A stretch of 9,550 bases of DNA from NCBI GenBank assembly GCA_027064245.1, contig JAMOPZ010000320.1, positions 1 to 9,550 of the forward strand, read 5' to 3'. Below are positions 1 to 6,364 of the stretch, one piece after another. The notes beneath the pieces were generated by a model. That model did not search any database, had not been told where the DNA came from, and saw nothing but the letters and a program-made list of their open reading frames with translations. Source of the DNA: Campylobacterales bacterium (GTDB taxonomy: Bacteria; Campylobacterota; Campylobacteria; Campylobacterales; Arcobacteraceae). The translations under genes were made by a program, and so were the position numbers. Within the stretch, counting starts at the first letter, position 1; each line of letters begins with the position of its first letter.

Positions 1-156
1 ACTAAAAGTTTCTTCACTTCTAAATCTATCAAAAACCACTACTTTTGCTTTTGGATAATTTTCTTGAAAATAAAAAGCTAAATTACTTCCTATAAATCCA
101 GCCCCACCGGTTATTAAAATCGTTTTATTATTAAAATCTATATCTGTATATTTCAC
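1..156 (-). CDS. hldD: ADP-glyceromanno-heptose 6-epimerase, N-terminal part (runs off the left edge)
   Basis: This is the first 52 codons of an extended short-chain dehydrogenase/epimerase; the rest lies beyond base 1. The Rossmann dinucleotide-binding motif GGAGFIGS sits at residues 17-24, followed by an acidic residue after the second strand (VVVFDR, residues 39-44). HldD epimerises ADP-D-glycero-D-manno-heptose to the L,D form, the donor for inner-core LPS heptose, in the cytoplasm. The start is GTG at 154-156, sharing GTGA with the gmhB stop and preceded by an AAAAAGGA ribosome-binding site at 163-170. The hldD assignment rests on adjacency to gmhB and general resemblance to epsilonproteobacterial heptose epimerases. 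From 52 residues alone another NAD-dependent sugar epimerase cannot be excluded. Confidence 0.72.
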   Translation of the reverse strand, partial: MKYTDIDFNNKTILITGGAGFIGSNLAFYFQENYPKAKVVVFDRFRSEETFS

Positions 157-635
157 AAATTATCCTTTTTAATTTTTTGTATTATATCAAAAAGATTATC
201 TTTCACTAAATAAGTTTTTGTAATACCTGCTTTATTTGCTGCTTCAATATCACTCTCTTTATCCCCTATCATTATTGAATTTTTTAAATCAATATTATAC
301 TTTTTTGCTAAATCTAAAATCATTCCAGCATTTGGTTTTCTACATTCACAAACTCCTGTAATTTCTGGATGGTGAGGACAAAAATTTATATCAACTATCT
401 CTATCTCTTTTTTAGCAAACTCCTCTTTTACCCAATTCATCAAGTTATGAAAATCTTCTTCACTATAATAACCTCTTGCTATTCCACTTTGATTTGTAAC
501 TATAAAAATTTTATAATCTTTAAATAGTTTTAATAATTCAAAAATCCCATCTTTAAATTTAAAATCCCCTTTTTTATACACATACCCATAATCCTCGTTT
601 ATTACTCCATCTCTATCTAAAAAAAGTGCTTTCAT
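153..635 (-). CDS. gmhB: D-glycero-D-manno-heptose 1,7-bisphosphate 7-phosphatase (HAD family)
   Basis: This 160-aa protein removes the 7-phosphate of heptose 1,7-bisphosphate during cytoplasmic ADP-heptose synthesis. HAD motifs are all present: DRDGV with nucleophile D7 and acid/base D9, TNQSG at 47-51, the basic residue K100 in CRKPNAG, and GDKESD with D125 and D129. The zinc loop of the GmhB/histidinol-phosphatase subfamily is visible as C86, H88, C96 and C98. Length is slightly short of typical GmhB (about 180-190 aa) but no motif is missing. It starts four bases inside the end of the glycosyltransferase gene (ATGA overlap, AGG as a modest ribosome-binding site) and overlaps hldD by four bases, so the three genes are probably translationally coupled. 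A related heptose phosphatase of the GDP-heptose route is possible, but hldD next door favours the ADP route. Confidence 0.9.
   Translation of the reverse strand: MKALFLDRDGVINEDYGYVYKKGDFKFKDGIFELLKLFKDYKIFIVTNQSGIARGYYSEEDFHNLMNWVKEEFAKKEIEIVDINFCPHHPEITGVCECRKPNAGMILDLAKKYNIDLKNSIMIGDKESDIEAANKAGITKTYLVKDNLFDIIQKIKKDNL
163..170 (-). promoter_or_regulatory. Ribosome-binding site that supports the GTG start of hldD
   Basis: On the minus strand the sequence AAAAAGGA ends six bases before GTG at 154-156, inside the last codons of gmhB. No in-frame ATG is available nearby, so this site supports the non-ATG start. Confidence 0.6.
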
Positions 636-1771
636 TTCAAAACCTGATCTATTTTTATTTTGACTTTTTCTAATTTAATTTCATTTATATTTAAATTACT
701 ACCAAAACCATAACTATTGCTAAGTTTTTTAAAATTATCCAAATCTTTTTCAATTTCTGGATGATATATTGGATAATATCCTTGCCATATCTCTTTTGGA
801 TATGGTGTAAATCGTCCAAAATGATTTCCATTAGAGATGACGAATATATTTGTCATCTCTAATGCAACCGCAAAATGAGGTGCACTTGTTTCATTTGCTA
901 TCATTAAATTTCCATTATAAACAACATAAAGAAAATCTAATAGTGAAGTTTTTCCTACCAAATCTATATAATTATAATTTGCTAAATTTTTAAATTTTTT
1001 TGAGTCTTTGATATCGGTTGGACCTCCACATACAACTATTTCATAATCATACTTTTCTTTTAAAAATTTACCAATTTCTACAAAATTTTCAATACCCCAT
1101 TTTCTAAAACTTGCACTAGCCCCTATAAATAGGATTGCATATCTATCAGGCAAATCATAATCTAATTTTTTATTTGGTAATTTTATAAATGGCTTTTTAA
1201 TATTTAACTCTTTATTTAATAAATTTTCAAAAAACTCTTTATTTCTGTAAAATTCAAACATTATCTCATCTTTTGCAGGTATTAAAACATCATAATATTT
1301 GTCACTTATCCTCTTTTGCCATTTTTTTATATTACTTAAATCTCCTATACTTCCTATTTTTTCTTTTGCATTTGCAACTTTAACTATACTATCATCTACA
1401 AAAAAAGTTCTGCTATATGTAGGATTAATAATTATCTCATATCCTTGATTAGTGATTTCTTTTAATTTTTTAAATCTGTAAATAGGATTTCTTTCAAAAT
1501 GTTTCCTATTAATCCAAATAAACTTATCTATATAATCCTTTTCAAAAACTTCAGCTAAACTTTTCCAAGCTATATTTCCAACTAATGTAATTTTATAGTC
1601 TTTATATTCATTTTTTAAAATCTCAATATAATTTCTAAATAAAACATAATCCCCTATTGCATCAAGGCGGATAAGTAAAATAGTCTTATGTTTTTTTCTT
1701 TTATTTTGCTTTGCTAAAAAATCTGTTATTGTAAATAAAATAAATTTTATTAGTTGTTTTATTATACTCAT
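632..1771 (-). CDS. Glycosyltransferase family 9 (heptosyltransferase-like)
   Basis: This 379-aa protein has the GT-B architecture of ADP-heptose:LPS heptosyltransferases. The N-terminal half opens with the motif ILLIRLDAIGDYVLF (residues 31-45), where D41 is the usual catalytic aspartate. The C-terminal nucleotide-binding half shows LFIGASASFRKW around residue 215, CGGP, and ANETSAPHFAVAL, the family 9 signature corresponding to NDTGPMHLA. Residues 1-20 form a hydrophobic or amphipathic helix that may help attachment to the inner membrane face. The acceptor is probably inner-core heptose or Kdo, inferred from gmhB and hldD immediately downstream. Which enzyme it matches (WaaC, WaaF, WaaQ type) cannot be decided by eye, so no symbol is given. 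The start overlaps the ORF6N gene stop as ATGA. A 13-bp inverted repeat lies within its 3' third. Confidence 0.85.
   Translation of the reverse strand: MSIIKQLIKFILFTITDFLAKQNKRKKHKTILLIRLDAIGDYVLFRNYIEILKNEYKDYKITLVGNIAWKSLAEVFEKDYIDKFIWINRKHFERNPIYRFKKLKEITNQGYEIIINPTYSRTFFVDDSIVKVANAKEKIGSIGDLSNIKKWQKRISDKYYDVLIPAKDEIMFEFYRNKEFFENLLNKELNIKKPFIKLPNKKLDYDLPDRYAILFIGASASFRKWGIENFVEIGKFLKEKYDYEIVVCGGPTDIKDSKKFKNLANYNYIDLVGKTSLLDFLYVVYNGNLMIANETSAPHFAVALEMTNIFVISNGNHFGRFTPYPKEIWQGYYPIYHPEIEKDLDNFKKLSNSYGFGSNLNINEIKLEKVKIKIDQVLK
829..864. repeat. Perfect 13-bp inverted repeat with 10-nt loop inside the GT9 gene
   Basis: Left arm 829-841 (CATTAGAGATGAC) is the exact reverse complement of right arm 852-864 (GTCATCTCTAATG). 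The loop 842-851 can itself form three more A-T/T-A pairs across one mismatch. The arms code for ALEMT and VISNG of the glycosyltransferase. In the transcript this would be a stable stem for such an AT-rich region, but it has no U-run and lies within a conserved coding region, so it is not a terminator. Confidence 0.75.
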
Positions 1772-2625
1772 ATCAATCTATCCAATAAAAGTATATCAAT
1801 TTTACTAAACCCAAATACTTTTCTACCCAAATCTTTTAAACTTGCACCTATATGATAAGCTTCTTTATTATCTATTAACAAAAATCTATCATGAAACTTA
1901 TTTGAAGTTTTTATTATAAGATTATTGTATTGAGAATTATATTTTTCTATATCTAATTTTAACTGATTAGTAATTAATTTGGTAATAATTGTAAATTGTA
2001 ATTTTTGATATTTACTAAAAAGTGTTAAAACTGTATCATCTATATAATTGTCTATTAAAATAATCTCTTTTTTAGCATTTTTTAACAAATCATTTACAAA
2101 AATATAAGCATCATATATCTGACCATCATAAAATATGCCTTGAATTGGTTTTATATCTTTACTCTCAATTGCTTTAAAAACTTTATCAAAATTTTTATCA
2201 TATTTTAAAAGTTTATACTCTATATTATCAAGTCTTTGAAATATTGAAGCGTTAGAAAGTAAAAATTTTCTCATTTTTGCAAAAGCTCTAAAAATAGCTA
2301 TATTTATTTCTACTGCTATTTTACTTTTTAACACAGATGAAAGCATAGAAACACCTTCTTCTGTAAATACAAAAGGTTTACTACCACCTAAGTGTTGTTT
2401 TGAAGGTATCACAGATTGTGATACCATAAAATCTATCTCATCATCAGTTAATTCAAACATAAAATCTTTTGGAAATCTTTCTATATTTCTTTTTACAGCT
2501 TGTTTTAAAACTCTTGTTTCTACATTATATAATTTTGCTAAATCTCTATCAATCATAACTTGTACACTACGAATAGTATAAATCTTATTTTTAATATTTT
2601 CTTCATTAATTATTAATTTATTCAT
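1768..2625 (-). CDS. ORF6N-domain protein with PLD-like C-terminal domain
   Basis: The N-terminal residues 8-120 match the ORF6N (KilA-N-related) domain known from phages and accessory regions: IYTIRSVQVMIDRDLAKLY, then the VLKQAVKRNIERFP block and FVFTEEGVSMLSSVL. ORF6N domains are thought to bind DNA. The C-terminal half (about 165-285) carries HDRFLLID at 245-252 and YHIGASLKDLG at 257-267, resembling a single degenerate phospholipase D-type HKD half-site with R in place of K. Many stand-alone accessory proteins have this two-part layout (from memory of the family). It has no evident role in glycan synthesis, and its place between glycan genes suggests acquisition as cargo. The ATG at 2623-2625 lies within the end of a 23-codon ORF and has a GGGGAAGAG site upstream. 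It ends in an ATGA overlap with the glycosyltransferase gene, so it is read as part of the operon. Confidence 0.85.
   Translation of the reverse strand: MNKLIINEENIKNKIYTIRSVQVMIDRDLAKLYNVETRVLKQAVKRNIERFPKDFMFELTDDEIDFMVSQSVIPSKQHLGGSKPFVFTEEGVSMLSSVLKSKIAVEINIAIFRAFAKMRKFLLSNASIFQRLDNIEYKLLKYDKNFDKVFKAIESKDIKPIQGIFYDGQIYDAYIFVNDLLKNAKKEIILIDNYIDDTVLTLFSKYQKLQFTIITKLITNQLKLDIEKYNSQYNNLIIKTSNKFHDRFLLIDNKEAYHIGASLKDLGRKVFGFSKIDILLLDRLI
2405..2425. repeat. Perfect 9-bp inverted repeat with 3-nt loop in the ORF6N gene
   Basis: GGTATCACA (2405-2413) and TGTGATACC (2417-2425) flank GAT. The sequence codes for the family-conserved VSQSVIP segment of the ORF6N domain, so coding constraint may explain it. 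No regulatory function is claimed. Confidence 0.5.
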
Positions 2626-2689
2626 TTATCTGCTCTTCCCCAGTTTCTTCTGTTTGTGAAATAAACTCTTCAAATTTTTCTTTTCCCAT
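2618..2689 (-). CDS. Possible 23-aa small protein or gene remnant
   Basis: The ATG at 2687-2689 opens a 23-codon frame ending in TAA, encoding a very acidic peptide (MGKEKFEEFISQTEETGEEQ, then INE). It is preceded by a good AAGGAG site with an 11-base spacer, just after the stop of the ParB-like gene, and it overlaps the ORF6N start by 8 bases. The placement fits a real small gene, a leader coupling translation into the ORF6N gene, or the surviving 5' end of a longer gene cut off when the ORF6N gene arrived. I do not recognise the sequence and cannot choose between these from one genome. Confidence 0.4.
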   Translation of the reverse strand: MGKEKFEEFISQTEETGEEQINE

Positions 2690-2707
2690 TTTTTTTAAGT
2701 CTCCTTT

Positions 2708-3442
2708 TTATCTTTTAATATATCTTCTCAACTTCCTATAAACTTTCCTAGCAATCCATATAAAAGCTATTCTAAAATTACTCTTATTTATATTTATAAG
2801 ATGTTTTGTAGTATTAAAATTAAATCTCATCACTTTTATATCACTATCTAATCCATACAGATGAGCCAATACAGCTGCTCGATGTTGTCCATCTCTTATA
2901 ATATCTTCACCATTAAAAAGTACAATATATCTATCTTCATAAGGATATTTATTTGTTTTTATTGATTCTACTAATGCTAATAATCTCTGTTCATTATCTA
3001 TGTTTTTATAGTTAAATTGAGTATAATTTAAGAACTCTTTTTTGTCCCCTTGAAGATATTTATAGGCTGGTATTTCCGAAATATCTACCAATTTTCTCAA
3101 CCTTAAATCTGACTTATAATCTTTATGAACTATACATTTTAGTTTAGATAATTTTATAGTCTCTATCTCTATACTTTGTAATTTTGGCAAAAATGTAGAA
3201 CACTCTTTTAAAAAATATTCATCAAAATTTTCTAACTTATACCCTTTTAAAAAGTCTAAATCTTCAAGTGATTCTCTAATCATTTTTGAAAAATCTAAGA
3301 ATTCATTGATACTAAAATCAACTCTCATATTATCAATATGCAAGTGCATAGATTCACCAATGTTATCTTCAATAACAAATCTTTTAAATTTACCTTTTTT
3401 ACTACTTGCATTATCAAGTGTAATTACTGCTGGATTACTCAT
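2708..3442 (-). CDS. ParB/Srx-like fold protein with a small N-terminal domain, glycan-locus type
   Basis: This 244-aa protein has three visible parts. Residues about 18-68 contain LHIDNMRVDFSINEF (34-48), which matches the 71-aa protein encoded two genes upstream. The core (about 95-210) ends in YIVLFNGEDIIRDGQHRAAV (172-191), the GQHR-type signature of the ParB N-terminal / sulfiredoxin superfamily. That superfamily includes DNA-segregation CTPases but also ADP/ATP-dependent small-molecule kinases. The last 25 residues (220-244) form a basic amphipathic helix rich in R, K and aromatic residues, which could dock on the inner membrane. There is no helix-turn-helix of the KorB/ParB type, so a plasmid-partition role is unlikely. 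A phosphotransfer role on a glycan precursor is inference only. The start has a GGAG site seven bases upstream, directly after the stop of the nucleotidyltransferase-like gene. Confidence 0.7.
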   Translation of the reverse strand: MSNPAVITLDNASSKKGKFKRFVIEDNIGESMHLHIDNMRVDFSINEFLDFSKMIRESLEDLDFLKGYKLENFDEYFLKECSTFLPKLQSIEIETIKLSKLKCIVHKDYKSDLRLRKLVDISEIPAYKYLQGDKKEFLNYTQFNYKNIDNEQRLLALVESIKTNKYPYEDRYIVLFNGEDIIRDGQHRAAVLAHLYGLDSDIKVMRFNFNTTKHLININKSNFRIAFIWIARKVYRKLRRYIKR

Positions 3443-3443
3443 A

Positions 3444-4097
3444 TTAGTACTCCTTAAATGTTAAATATTTATTGATAATATTGTCAAAATCTTTATCTTT
3501 TATCATCTCTAATAGATAAGGAGTAAATTTAAAAAATACCATGTTTAATTTTTCTACTACATCATCTATATCAATATTAGAGTATAACTCATTTATTCTA
3601 TTGATATACCCTTGCTGAAACTCTCTTTTATCAAAGATACTTCTTGCTATCAAAGTGATAAACTCATCATTATAAGAAAGTGTCCAATATCCAAACTTAT
3701 CATTAACTTTTTCAAACCTTCTGTTTTCCCAAGCTGATTCTTGTATCATCTGGTCAAGGGGAATCCATTGCCCTGCATCAAGGCTTCTAACTGCTATTTG
3801 AAAATTTAAATCAAATAGTATACTATTAGATTGATTATGGATAAACTGAAATTTATTTACACCATAAAGAAAAATATTATTTTCATGAGGATGTTTGATT
3901 TTTTGATACTTATGAGTATTGAAAAAACTCATAAACTCTTTTTCATCTTTTTTATGGACTAATATATCAATATCTTTTCCAACTATTAAATTACTAGGCA
4001 ATTCATTGTCAATATTTCTAAGTAATATATAATTCAATTTACTTTCATTTAATAAATTAAAAGTATTTATAATTTCTTGAGCATTTACCAAATTCAT
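3444..4097 (-). CDS. Nucleotidyltransferase-fold protein of unknown substrate
   Basis: In this 217-aa protein the segment NYILLRNID (22-30) followed by GKDIDILV (40-47) resembles the first strand and DxD motif of the pol-beta-type nucleotidyltransferase fold. A third acid, D96 in ILFDLNFQI, lies on the expected later strand, so the metal-binding triad D42, D44, D96 looks complete. The usual GG/GS before the DxD is not obvious. Related proteins in surface-polysaccharide clusters are annotated only as uncharacterised nucleotidyltransferases (from memory). It overlaps the 71-aa gene by ATGA, with an AAAGG site inside that gene's end, and abuts the ParB-like gene, so the three are likely one functional unit. 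The substrate could be a sugar, lipid-linked glycan or protein, and nothing here decides it. Confidence 0.65.
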   Translation of the reverse strand: MNLVNAQEIINTFNLLNESKLNYILLRNIDNELPSNLIVGKDIDILVHKKDEKEFMSFFNTHKYQKIKHPHENNIFLYGVNKFQFIHNQSNSILFDLNFQIAVRSLDAGQWIPLDQMIQESAWENRRFEKVNDKFGYWTLSYNDEFITLIARSIFDKREFQQGYINRINELYSNIDIDDVVEKLNMVFFKFTPYLLEMIKDKDFDNIINKYLTFKEY

Positions 4098-4309
4098 GTT
4101 AAACCTTTAAGGTTTTTAAGATTCTTTTCTGCAACCAATACAGACAAACCATATTTTATATAATCTTTTTTATCCATCTCAAAACGAAACTTATCTGACT
4201 GTATATGTATCTGCTGATCTTGACCACTTGATGGTGGATGGTTTAGTTCCACTTCAAACTCTGCACCAAGTAATTTACCTTTTGATAATGTTTTTATTTT
4301 TTCACCCAT
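4094..4309 (-). CDS. 71-aa protein sharing a domain with the ParB-like protein
   Basis: This small soluble protein contains IHIQSDKFRFEMDKKDY at residues 34-50. The motif aligns without gaps with LHIDNMRVDFSINEF at residues 34-48 of the ParB-like protein, and both continue into a helix ending in LKG (LKNLKG here, DFLKG there). A stand-alone copy of a domain also fused to a neighbouring enzyme suggests an adaptor or substrate-recognition module (inference). The start has a TAGGAG site seven bases upstream, formed by the last codons of the glycosyltransferase gene, whose stop lies one base away. The end overlaps the nucleotidyltransferase-like gene by four bases. Confidence 0.75.
   Translation of the reverse strand: MGEKIKTLSKGKLLGAEFEVELNHPPSSGQDQQIHIQSDKFRFEMDKKDYIKYGLSVLVAEKNLKNLKGLT
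4101..4115. repeat. 7-bp inverted repeat over the ribosome-binding site of the NTase-fold gene
   Basis: AAACCTT (4101-4107) and AAGGTTT (4109-4115) are reverse complements around one base. In the minus-strand transcript the AAAGG site upstream of ATG 4095-4097 could pair with the AAACC just 5' of it. The stem is short (about five pairs with a workable loop). It would be opened by ribosomes finishing the 71-aa gene, consistent with translational coupling. Confidence 0.4.
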
Positions 4310-4310
4310 T

Positions 4311-5282
4311 TTAATCTCCTAATTGGTGCTTTCCTAATAGTTTTTTAACACTGTTTTTAAATGATTTTGGAAATAGTACTGAACTTTCATAAATATATGA
4401 TTTAAAATCATTATAGCCATCTAATACATCTACAAATGAAAGTAAATAGTATTTTAAAAAAGATATTTTATTTTCTAAAGTATTATCTAATTGTATTTTA
4501 GACTTTGCAATACTTTTTTTAAGATATATTATATCTTTTTTATCAAGATAGCTTTTTCTATTTTCTAAAAAATAATTCGCTACTTCTATCCAAGATTTAG
4601 CAAATATCTCTTTCTTTTTAGATGTTGTTACACCACTTCCTAGTCTATAGACTGGAAATGACTTGTTTATAAAATAAAATTTGTCACATTTAGTATATAA
4701 ATCAAAAGAAAATAGTGCATCTGCCCATAACCCAATTTCTAAATTAAAAATATTTATATCCTCATATAATTTTCTACTTATACCCGTAAGTCTATTTCCT
4801 ATTTTATTTCTTAGTTTTAATTTTAAATAATTTTTATTTTTTAATTTAAAATTATTAATAGCTTCAACTTCATGACCATTTGGTAATAAATGTAATGTAT
4901 TTGTCATTAATAAAAATTTTTCATTTACAATATCTAAATGATTGTCTTCAATAAAATCATTAAAAGTTTTCAACATATTATCTTTATATAAATCATCTCC
5001 ATCTAAGATATTTATAATATCTCCACTCACTTTTACATTTTGAAATATATAATTAAAATTCTGATTTATTCCTAAATTTTTTTTATGAAATATTGGTTTT
5101 ATTATGTCTGGGTATCTCTCTTTAAATTCTAGTATTATCTCTCTTGTTTTATCTGCCGAACAATCATCTGCAATAAAAACTTCATATGGCAATACACCTT
5201 GTTTAAATAGACAATCTAATGTTTCTCTTATATATTTTTCCTGATTATATGTAATTATTAAAATAGTATGTTTAATATTCAT
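4311..5282 (-). CDS. Glycosyltransferase family 2
   Basis: This 323-aa inverting GT-A-type glycosyltransferase has an N-terminal half with TILIITYNQEKYIRETLDCL (6-25), the nucleotide-binding ADDCSADKT (38-46) and the metal-binding ILDGDDLY (92-99). Together these are the standard family 2 signature. The C-terminal part (about 200-323) is Lys-rich and mostly helical with no clear transmembrane segment, so the enzyme probably works at the cytoplasmic membrane face. It likely adds one residue of the O-chain or outer core. The donor may be the dTDP-3-amino sugar made by the adjacent enzymes, an inference from position only. The start overlaps the end of the aminotransferase gene by 11 bases and has a strong GGGGAG site seven bases upstream. 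Confidence 0.88.
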   Translation of the reverse strand: MNIKHTILIITYNQEKYIRETLDCLFKQGVLPYEVFIADDCSADKTREIILEFKERYPDIIKPIFHKKNLGINQNFNYIFQNVKVSGDIINILDGDDLYKDNMLKTFNDFIEDNHLDIVNEKFLLMTNTLHLLPNGHEVEAINNFKLKNKNYLKLKLRNKIGNRLTGISRKLYEDINIFNLEIGLWADALFSFDLYTKCDKFYFINKSFPVYRLGSGVTTSKKKEIFAKSWIEVANYFLENRKSYLDKKDIIYLKKSIAKSKIQLDNTLENKISFLKYYLLSFVDVLDGYNDFKSYIYESSVLFPKSFKNSVKKLLGKHQLGD

Positions 5283-6363
5283 TTATTTTCTCCCCTACTT
5301 TTTTTACCTCATCAATATTTATCACTTCACTAATAGGCAAACTTAAAACTTCATTATGAATCTTTTCTGTTATTGGAAAACTTAAATTATTCCACTCTTT
5401 ATAAGCTTCTTGCTTATGTGGTGGAATTGGATAATGAATAAGAGTTTGAATACCGTTATCTAATAAATATTTTTGTAATTTATCTCTTTTTTTAGTTCTT
5501 ATAACAAACAAATGCCAAACACTATCAGTAAATACCTTTGGAAGTATAATTTTATCATTTTTTATGTTTTCTAAATAAAATTTAGCAACTTTTTTTCTTT
5601 TTTCAATTACATCATCCAAATATTTAAGTTTAACTCTTAAAAAAGTCGCCTGTATTTCATCAAGCCTACTATTATATCCTTTATACAAATTTTCGTATTT
5701 TTTATGGCTTCCATAATTACTTAATGCTTTAATAGTATCTGCTAATGCTTCATCATTTGTAGTAACAGCTCCACCATCACCTAAAGCACCAAGATTTTTC
5801 CCAGGATAAAAGCTAAATCCACTTGCATCGCCTAAATTTCCTGCTCTTTTATCTTTATAGTATGCTCCGTGAGCCTGTGCTGAATCTTCTATCACTTTGA
5901 GATTGTATTTTTCAGCTATCTTATTTATCTCATCCATTTCACAAGTCTGTCCATAAAGATGCACAGGCATGATAACTTTTGTTTTACTTGTAATTTTTTC
6001 TTCTATTTTATTTGGATCTATTAGATAAGTATTTATATCTGGTTCTACTAAAATTGGCACTAAATTATTTTCACTTATTGCTAAAATAGATGCTATATAA
6101 GTATTTGCAGGAACTATCACTTCATCACCATCATTTATAATACCCATCTCTTTATATGCTCTAAGGATGAGTATCAAAGCATCTAAACCATTTGCTACAC
6201 CTACTGCATATTTTGTACCACAATATGAAGCAAACTCTTTTTCAAACTCTTTACATTCAGTTCCTTGAATATACCAACCACTTTCAATTACTTTTTCACA
6301 AGCTTCTAACATCTCTTTTTTATACTGTGCGTTTACTACTTTTAAATCTAAAAATGGTATCAT
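5272..6363 (-). CDS. fdtB: dTDP-3-amino-3,6-dideoxyhexose aminotransferase (DegT/DnrJ/EryC1 family)
   Basis: This 363-aa PLP-dependent sugar aminotransferase is full length for the family. It opens with MIPFLDL and shows ANGLDALILILRA (57-69), VPANTYIASILA (84-95), EDSAQAHGA with D160 and Q163, and SFYPGKNLGALGDGGA with the PLP-binding lysine K189. It would transfer an amino group from glutamate to the 3-keto sugar made by FdtA, giving dTDP-3-amino-3,6-dideoxyhexose. Sequence alone does not separate FdtB (galacto, Fuc3N) from QdtB (gluco, Qui3N). The symbol is chosen by context with the fdtA-like gene and by analogy with the Campylobacter jejuni WlaRG pathway. The start has an AAGGGA site formed by the end of the truncated acyltransferase gene. 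Confidence 0.85.
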   Translation of the reverse strand: MIPFLDLKVVNAQYKKEMLEACEKVIESGWYIQGTECKEFEKEFASYCGTKYAVGVANGLDALILILRAYKEMGIINDGDEVIVPANTYIASILAISENNLVPILVEPDINTYLIDPNKIEEKITSKTKVIMPVHLYGQTCEMDEINKIAEKYNLKVIEDSAQAHGAYYKDKRAGNLGDASGFSFYPGKNLGALGDGGAVTTNDEALADTIKALSNYGSHKKYENLYKGYNSRLDEIQATFLRVKLKYLDDVIEKRKKVAKFYLENIKNDKIILPKVFTDSVWHLFVIRTKKRDKLQKYLLDNGIQTLIHYPIPPHKQEAYKEWNNLSFPITEKIHNEVLSLPISEVINIDEVKKVGEKINEY

Positions 6364-6364
6364 A

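Noticed and set aside
2405..2425. ORF6N-gene palindrome as an operator or terminator
   Set aside because: It lies inside codons for a conserved protein segment, is not followed by a T-run on the coding strand, and is not near a start site.
2708..3442. ParB-like gene as a sign of a plasmid or chromosome partition locus
   Set aside because: No ParA gene, no helix-turn-helix domain and no parS-like repeats nearby; the neighbours are glycan genes.
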